From Anaerolineales bacterium (GTDB taxonomy: Bacteria > Chloroflexota > Anaerolineae > Anaerolineales > Villigracilaceae), in NCBI GenBank assembly GCA_016789345.1, contig JAEURG010000089.1, forward strand, positions 1 to 34,133: a DNA stretch of 34,133 nucleotides, given 5' to 3'. The position numbers and the translations under genes are program-made. The notes under the pieces are model-generated. The model ran no database searches. It had not been told where the DNA came from and saw nothing but the letters and a program-made list of their open reading frames with translations. Positions 29,752 to 34,133 of this stretch are shown here, one piece after another; position 1 is the first letter of the stretch; each line of letters opens with the position of its first letter.

Positions 29752-30108
29752 CTATGAGATTGCTGCGTCTTGTTTTGCGTCTCCATTATCACGAGGTTTA
29801 TTATCAGGTTTATCATCCTTAATAAACAGGGGTAAATAAACTTGTACAAAACCATAAACAGAAATCCAAACTAGAGCAATTGCTCCTATAACGATTGTCA
29901 AACGCTGGTTTACAAGCTCTCCAAGATAAGAATCTTCAGCAAGAGCTACTTCAATTCCAAATTGAGTAAAAACAACAACACCAATACAAGCCAGTATTAT
30001 TTCAACGAAATGAATAAGATTTGGGGTAGACTTATTTTTTATTGTGATAATAATGTACGGCAGTCCGCATATCAAGCCAACTAACAAACCAATAATATTA
30101 ATGTCCAT
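29752..30108 (-). CDS. Small three-TM membrane protein, unknown function
   Basis: I do not recognise this 118-residue protein. It has three hydrophobic segments (about residues 4-22, 32-52 and 70-92) and a highly charged C-terminal tail of about 25 residues (KDDKPDNKPRDNGDAKQD). Its start overlaps the end of the upstream coiled-coil gene by 11 nt, so the two are translated together and probably function together. The pair lies between an operon terminator and a convergent-free AT-rich gap. Confidence 0.7.
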   Translation of the reverse strand: MDINIIGLLVGLICGLPYIIITIKNKSTPNLIHFVEIILACIGVVVFTQFGIEVALAEDSYLGELVNQRLTIVIGAIALVWISVYGFVQVYLPLFIKDDKPDNKPRDNGDAKQDAAIS

Positions 30109-30661
30109 CGTTTTTTCCCCTATCTTTATAGTCTTGGAGTACCTTAAGTATATCGTCTCTTACTTCAGGAGAAAAATCTTCAATTTTTCTTTCTAGCTCT
30201 TCCAGGGCATGCCGTTGTTCTTCAATCTTACGATTTATGTCGTCAAGCTCATCTTTTTTTCTTTGTAAATTCTTCTCAGCTTTAAAGGCTTCTTTCCTAA
30301 GTTTAAGTGACTTACGCTCCTCTGGTAAAAGGTTATCTAAAATCGATGACCATTTAATTAATGAAACAGATTTTGAAGGTGATTTTATTGATTCGGCAAA
30401 AGAAATCTTAAATTCACTTAACTCATTTGAGGGAACGCTATCAAAAAACTCCTGCCACTCTCTAATTTCTACACCAGCCGAAATTTCTGAAATTAATTCC
30501 TGAAGCGTATTGCTGCCAATAAGCAAGCCAGCAACCGCACCTACTAAAGCTCCTATTGGTCCAAAACTACTACCAAGCAAAGCACCTCCTACACCGGTTG
30601 AAATAGCACCTGTGGAGTTTCTTAAAAGATCTAAATATTTTTTTTCATTTTCATCACTCAT
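30098..30661 (-). CDS. Glycine-zipper membrane segment plus coiled-coil protein, unknown function
   Basis: A 187-residue protein. Residues about 18-50 are a Gly/Ala-rich hydrophobic hairpin (GVGGALLGSSFGPIGALVGA), of the glycine-zipper type found in pore-forming or membrane-packing segments. Residues about 115-170 are a strong coiled coil (KAEKNLQRKKDELDDINRKI, then EEQRHALEELERKIEDF). A ribosome-binding site (aaaggtgg) precedes the ATG by 7 nt. It forms a two-gene unit with the overlapping three-TM gene. The function is unknown. Confidence 0.75.
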   Translation of the reverse strand: MSDENEKKYLDLLRNSTGAISTGVGGALLGSSFGPIGALVGAVAGLLIGSNTLQELISEISAGVEIREWQEFFDSVPSNELSEFKISFAESIKSPSKSVSLIKWSSILDNLLPEERKSLKLRKEAFKAEKNLQRKKDELDDINRKIEEQRHALEELERKIEDFSPEVRDDILKVLQDYKDRGKNDGH

Positions 30662-30792
30662 TTAGTAACCACCTTTCTTGATTAAAACTTGATTTAAACA
30701 ATGAAGAATTATTTCTTTCTTTGAATAATGGTATTAAATTCTTTTTTTTCATTTTATTACTCTAATTATACTCCCCAATTTTCTACTTTAAA

Positions 30793-31776
30793 TTAAATCT
30801 TTATCACCACATTCCCCTTCTTCTCTTCCGAATCCACATATCTATGTGCTTCAACAATTTGGTCTAACGAATAACTTCGGTCAATCACAGGTTTGATGAT
30901 TCCAACCTCAATCAATTCCTTTAACCTGAGCAGATTTTCGGTTGAGTAACCTGCTTCCCAACTCAGCAATTTTTTATTGCTCTTTCCAGCCCATCCCATT
31001 CCAAGCATGTGACTCATTTTTGGATTTGCATTCAGGTACGTTCCATTTTCGTTCAGCGAATTTACACTTCCCCAAAACGGACTCCCGCCAATCGTATCCA
31101 TAATGACATCATATTTCTTTCCGTTTTTTGTATAATCTTCTCGTGTGTAATCAATCACATGGTCTGCGCCAATCGAACGGAGCATTTCCAATTTTCCGCC
31201 ACTGTCTACACCTGTCACTTCCGCGCCGTAATGTTTTGCAAGCTGAACAGAATATGTGCCAATACTTCCACCAGCACCAACGATTAAAACTTTTTGTCCA
31301 TGCTGGATGTTGACTCTATCAAAAGAATGTAACGCTTCAATTCCGCCAAATGGAACAGTAGCCGCTTCTTCATATGTGATGTTAGTTGGTCTTTTTCCCA
31401 TCACGCCCGCCATCTCTGACGGTTTTTCTGAAATGCATCTATATTCGGCATACGTTCCGAATCCCAAACCTGTGTAGCCATACACTTGATCCCCTACTTT
31501 GTATTGAGTCACATTTTTGCCAGTTTCAACAATCTCGCCAGCAAATTCTGTGCCGAGGATTTTGACTCTGCTGGGTTTGAAAAGACCAATATAAAGTCTA
31601 AGTGGAAGCGAAAATGGAAATGGAATTTTGAGGCGACGAAATTCAGTATCCGCTCTTGATACAGCCGCCGCATGAATCTTAATCAACACTTCATTATCTT
31701 TAGGCGTTGGCTTTTCAACTTCTTGAATTTGAAGCCCATCGGGTGAGCCGTATTTTGTCCATATGATTGCTTTCAT
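30793..31776 (-). CDS. Zinc-independent quinone oxidoreductase-like MDR protein
   Basis: A 327-residue medium-chain dehydrogenase/reductase. It starts MKAIIWTKYGSPDGLQIQEV, has the conserved GTEFAGEI (75-82) and GDQVYGY region, EEAATVPFGGIEAL (about 136-149), and the NADPH-binding VGAGGSIGTYSVQLAK (166-181) followed by GADHVIDY. No structural zinc cysteines are visible. Such enzymes reduce quinones or enones with NADPH in the cytoplasm. The gene is monocistronic; the VOC gene terminator lies upstream. Confidence 0.92.
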   Translation of the reverse strand: MKAIIWTKYGSPDGLQIQEVEKPTPKDNEVLIKIHAAAVSRADTEFRRLKIPFPFSLPLRLYIGLFKPSRVKILGTEFAGEIVETGKNVTQYKVGDQVYGYTGLGFGTYAEYRCISEKPSEMAGVMGKRPTNITYEEAATVPFGGIEALHSFDRVNIQHGQKVLIVGAGGSIGTYSVQLAKHYGAEVTGVDSGGKLEMLRSIGADHVIDYTREDYTKNGKKYDVIMDTIGGSPFWGSVNSLNENGTYLNANPKMSHMLGMGWAGKSNKKLLSWEAGYSTENLLRLKELIEVGIIKPVIDRSYSLDQIVEAHRYVDSEEKKGNVVIKI

Positions 31777-31837
31777 AGATATTCCTTTGCAGGTACATAC
31801 GCTTTGTTGAAGTTTATGTTTCTTATCATAGCATAAT

Positions 31838-31867
31838 AAAAATCCTCTCTTGCAAGAGAGGATTTTT
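31838..31867 (-). terminator. Palindromic terminator of the VOC gene
   Basis: aaaaatcctctctt-gc-aagagaggattttt is a perfect 30-nt palindrome with A/T runs on both flanks, so it can terminate on both strands. It starts 10 nt after the VOC stop. Confidence 0.9.
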
Positions 31868-31876
31868 ATTAATCAA

Positions 31877-32236
31877 CTATCCCATTGGGTTCATTAATTG
31901 GAAATAATTTCCATCAGGGTCTGCGAGCGTGGCAATAAAACCACCGCCCATGTCATACGGTTCTTTAATCACTGTGGCACCAGCAGATTTAATCCGTTCA
32001 AATTCTGCTTGCACATCTGCTGTTTCAAAATTCAACATGATTCTTCCTGCATCTTTTGTTTTACCCCCCATTTCAGAATGATTCAAAATTCCTAAAAATC
32101 CACCACCTACTTGCCAACCCCAAAATCCATTTTCAGGGTCGTTCATGTCCGCTGGCTTGCCTAAAACTTTTTCATAAAATGCGGCTAACACTTGCGGTTG
32201 AGTCGTGCCAATCATTACCGAATTCAGATTTAACAT
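31877..32236 (-). CDS. VOC-family (glyoxalase-like) protein
   Basis: A 119-residue protein with two beta-alpha-beta-beta-beta modules of the vicinal-oxygen-chelate superfamily. Module 1 runs from NLNSVMIGTTQPQVLAAFY, and module 2 from IMLNFETADVQAEFERIKSA to LADPDGNYFQLMNP, where Glu is replaced by Gln/Phe near the usual last metal ligand. It may act as a dioxygenase, isomerase or resistance-type binding protein; the substrate is unknown. A clear promoter and the ribosome-binding site aagga are present upstream. Confidence 0.88.
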   Translation of the reverse strand: MLNLNSVMIGTTQPQVLAAFYEKVLGKPADMNDPENGFWGWQVGGGFLGILNHSEMGGKTKDAGRIMLNFETADVQAEFERIKSAGATVIKEPYDMGGGFIATLADPDGNYFQLMNPMG

Positions 32237-32258
32237 GTGTCACATCCTTTTTAATTTA

Positions 32259-32287
32259 ATTTTAGAACATAAATTCTATTTTGACAA
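32259..32287 (-). promoter_or_regulatory. Sigma-70-type promoter of the VOC gene
   Basis: On the minus strand TTGTCA (32282-32287), a 17-nt spacer and TAAAAT (32259-32264), followed by a normal leader of about 20 nt with the ribosome-binding site. Confidence 0.6.
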
Positions 32288-32360
32288 GAGTTTTCGTTCC
32301 GAAAAACACAAAGTAAAGCAAAATATACTTAATGAACCTTCAACATGAGCAATCTCGCAG

Positions 32361-32369
32361 TGATACAAT
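32361..32369 (+). promoter_or_regulatory. Extended -10 box of the radical SAM gene (leaderless type)
   Basis: TGATACAAT (TG-N-TACAAT) ends 6 nt before the ATG at 32376, and no Shine-Dalgarno is present. Confidence 0.5.
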
Positions 32370-32375
32370 CACTCC

Positions 32376-33440
32376 ATGTACAGCCCACAGACAATCGCAA
32401 ATGAAAAAAGCGAATTACTGCAAGCAGTTCTAAATGCTCGTGCGTACAAACCTTTATATGTAAAAATCAAAGTCTTTTATGGGTGCAATCTCAAATGTGA
32501 AATGTGCAATCACTGGCGTGACACACGCGAACCACCCGTCACTGCCGAACGCTTCAAAGAAGTGATTACCGAATTAGCAAACATGGGGACAAAAAAGATT
32601 CACATCTCTGGCGGTGAACCCATGCTCAGACCACACATCCCAGATTTTGTGGAAGTTGCTTCATCTTCGGGCATCAAAGTCACCATGACCACCAACGGAA
32701 CCTTGGTCACCAAAGAAAAAGCAAAACGATTGGTTGAAGGCGGGTTACGCGGAGTCAACATTTCGATTGATTCACCGAACCGAAAAATGCACGAAAAAAT
32801 TCGCGGGGTCGAAGGTGCTTTCAAATCTACTGTTAAAGCCGTGCAATTATTTAATCGTTATAAACACAAAGGCAAATTGACCATTCGGATTAACACCGTC
32901 GTCAGCCGTACAAATTATCAAACGCTCGCTTCATTACCTGACCTTGCGCATGAACTCGGCGCGGATGGCATTAACTTAATCCCAGTGGATGACCACTGCG
33001 GTGAAATATTATCCATGCGCAAAAAAGATATTGCCTTATTCAATGAAGAGATTGCGCCAAAAATAGCAGAACGCGCTTTAGCATTAGGCTTAATTGTTTC
33101 GGATGAAGATGCGTTTCCCTTTGGCAGAGACGAGTCGCAGGTCAGGTTAGGACGCGCAGGTAGATACGCATTTGGATATTATGATAAACATCCCTGTTAT
33201 GCTCCATGGACTCATACATTAATTGATTTCAATGGCAATGTGTATGTGTGTTGTATGACGCGCGAAAAAATTCCGCCAATTGGAAATATCATCAATCAAT
33301 CTTTCAAAGAAATTTGGGAAGGTGATGCCTATCGTCACATCCGCTTAAAAATGCACCCACCTTCATTGAAGCCTTGTCAACGTTGTGATGATTTTATAGA
33401 ACAGAACAAAAAAATTTGGGAAACTCTCGGTCCCTATTAA
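32376..33440 (+). CDS. Radical SAM protein with SPASM-type C-terminal domain
   Basis: A 354-residue radical SAM enzyme. The cluster motif is Cys37-x3-Cys41-x2-Cys44 (GCNLKCEMC), followed by the SAM-binding HISGGEPMLRP and MTTNGTLV segments. The C-terminal region has Cys274, Cys292-Cys293 (VYVCCMTRE) and Cys334-x2-Cys337 (PCQRC), which fit a SPASM/twitch auxiliary cluster. Such proteins modify peptides, lipids or cofactors. No precursor peptide is seen next to it; the nearby GT4 gene suggests cell-surface or glycolipid chemistry, weakly. The start codon is set by the -10 box 6 nt upstream. Confidence 0.92.
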   Translation: MYSPQTIANEKSELLQAVLNARAYKPLYVKIKVFYGCNLKCEMCNHWRDTREPPVTAERFKEVITELANMGTKKIHISGGEPMLRPHIPDFVEVASSSGIKVTMTTNGTLVTKEKAKRLVEGGLRGVNISIDSPNRKMHEKIRGVEGAFKSTVKAVQLFNRYKHKGKLTIRINTVVSRTNYQTLASLPDLAHELGADGINLIPVDDHCGEILSMRKKDIALFNEEIAPKIAERALALGLIVSDEDAFPFGRDESQVRLGRAGRYAFGYYDKHPCYAPWTHTLIDFNGNVYVCCMTREKIPPIGNIINQSFKEIWEGDAYRHIRLKMHPPSLKPCQRCDDFIEQNKKIWETLGPY

Positions 33441-33516
33441 CCACAAAGAACACAAAGGGTCACGAAGGAAGCCTTAAGGTCTTAAACCTTTGTATGCCTT
33501 TGTGACCCGTCGTGGT
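33440..33516. repeat. Palindromic repeat, distant family A relative
   Basis: accacaaagaacacaaaggg begins and ccctttgtgacccgtcgtggt-type sequence ends this 77-nt element; the arms accac/gtggt and gggtcac/gtgaccc pair. The cacaaagaacacaaag pattern resembles the cacagagaacacagag of family A with g changed to a. Confidence 0.6.
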
Positions 33517-33523
33517 AAAAGAA

Positions 33524-33805
33524 TTAACTCAAATCAGAAAACATGTCGCCACTATCATTATCATCCCAAGTACTCGCACGACCAAACGTATCTAAATCTG
33601 TTGGCGTAAACAACGCCGCCGCAATTGGCAAAGCCACAGGCATATCTAACCCTTGCTCACAAGCCAAACACAACCGCCCTTCTCTTTTTTGATTCGTATG
33701 CTCATCACAAAAACCACGTCCACATTTTACACATTTCCCCAAAGACGGATTCTCACAACGATGTGGAACCAAATAACCAATCACCATTTCACATTGTTCA
33801 GCCAT
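33524..33805 (-). CDS. Small Cys/His-rich zinc-binding protein (B-box-like)
   Basis: A 93-residue protein with the ligands Cys17, Cys25, Cys28 (CVKC), Cys33, His36 (CDEH), Cys46 and Cys49 (CLAC), an order like a B-box or treble-clef zinc domain. The second half (about 50-93) is acidic and probably disordered. The function is unknown; it may mediate protein contacts. The ATG has gaggtg 6 nt upstream. It is divergent from the glycosyltransferase gene with only 13 nt between the starts. Confidence 0.78.
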   Translation of the reverse strand: MAEQCEMVIGYLVPHRCENPSLGKCVKCGRGFCDEHTNQKREGRLCLACEQGLDMPVALPIAAALFTPTDLDTFGRASTWDDNDSGDMFSDLS

Positions 33806-33818
33806 TGAGACACCTCAA

Positions 33819-34133
33819 ATGAAAATTGTATTACTTTCCGAAAAGTATACACCAGACATCGGCGGGCTTGCAATCTCAACCGAGCGACTTGCACATCTAT
33901 TAACATCTGCTGGACATCAAATCCGCCTCTTCGTCCCAACCTCCAACCTGCCAGCCTCCGAGACGCATTCTCTTAACTCAAACGGAGTCAGCGTCACACG
34001 TTTCGGCGCACACAAACGCGTGGATGATACATTAGTAGATTGGTTTGAATTAATTGTTTCAGCACATCAAAAAGAATCGTTTGATTTAATCCAAGCCTAT
34101 TTTCTTCCTCAAGCAGGCTTTGTCGGCGCGTAT
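33819..34133 (+). CDS. GT4-family glycosyltransferase, 3' partial
   Basis: The visible 105 residues are the N-terminal acceptor-side Rossmann domain of a GT-B enzyme: MKIVLLSEKYTPDIGGLAIS, then RLAHLLTSAGHQIRLFVP and FDLIQAYFLPQAGFVGA. This matches GT4 enzymes that transfer sugars to lipids or polysaccharides. The rest lies beyond the window. No Shine-Dalgarno is seen before the ATG, and the start overlaps the upstream region of the divergent zinc-protein gene. Confidence 0.88.
   Translation, partial: MKIVLLSEKYTPDIGGLAISTERLAHLLTSAGHQIRLFVPTSNLPASETHSLNSNGVSVTRFGAHKRVDDTLVDWFELIVSAHQKESFDLIQAYFLPQAGFVGAY

Overview
The window is a low-GC bacterial chromosome segment with no rRNA or tRNA. I infer a member of Chloroflexota, probably Anaerolineae-like. 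The grounds are the fused pabB-pabC gene, the style of the biotinyl carrier subunit, a molybdenum hydroxylase with a form-II-type active-site loop, the very high density of short structured repeats, and several promoters that sit directly on the start codon. This is inference from gene style; a marker-gene phylogeny would settle it.

Layout. 1-6.3 kb: housekeeping genes, namely the end of a biotin carboxyl carrier gene, a CYTH-domain protein, a small membrane protein, glutamate racemase (murI), a class I amidotransferase-like peptidase, ribosomal protein L19 and fabF. 5.7-8.1 kb: a minus-strand molybdopterin set (moaC, cupin, moaD, moaE, then a GNAT gene 2 nt behind moaE). 8.2-12.8 kb: scpA followed by a restriction-modification pair, an N-terminal nuclease-like domain fused to an HsdM-type methyltransferase plus a two-TRD HsdS, with no hsdR. 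13.0-17.1 kb: a Tat-exported flavin amine oxidase, a VanZ-like protein, a pabB-pabC fusion and a small lipoprotein. 17.3-29.7 kb: an NCS2 (uracil/xanthine) permease divergent from a nine-gene plus-strand operon coxG-xdhC-coxM-coxS-amidase-fdrA(allF)-ylbE(allG)-cyclase-coxL, closed by a strong terminator. 29.7-34.1 kb: two overlapping membrane/coiled-coil genes, a quinone oxidoreductase, a VOC protein, a radical SAM/SPASM protein, a Cys-rich zinc protein and the start of a GT4 glycosyltransferase.

The most interesting system is the 17.3-29.7 kb operon. Together the genes could take up a pyrimidine (or related N-heterocycle), hydroxylate it (molybdenum hydroxylase), open the ring (isatin-hydrolase-type cyclase), transfer the carbamoyl group of the ureido acid to phosphate (FdrA/YlbE, homologues of oxamate carbamoyltransferase subunits), and deaminate the remaining amide (amidase with catalytic spacing identical to malonamidase E2). 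A consistent route is uracil -> barbiturate -> ureidomalonate -> malonamate + carbamoyl phosphate -> malonate + NH3, which would conserve ATP. The route is my inference; the gene families are clear. The third known subunit (AllH/DUF2877) and a carbamate kinase are not in the window.

A second theme is repeats. At least five families of short hairpin or heptamer repeats occur between genes and also in frame inside genes (pabBC twice, amidase, fdrA, the tail of xdhC). Several copies differ by compensatory base-pair changes, so the folded form seems to be conserved.
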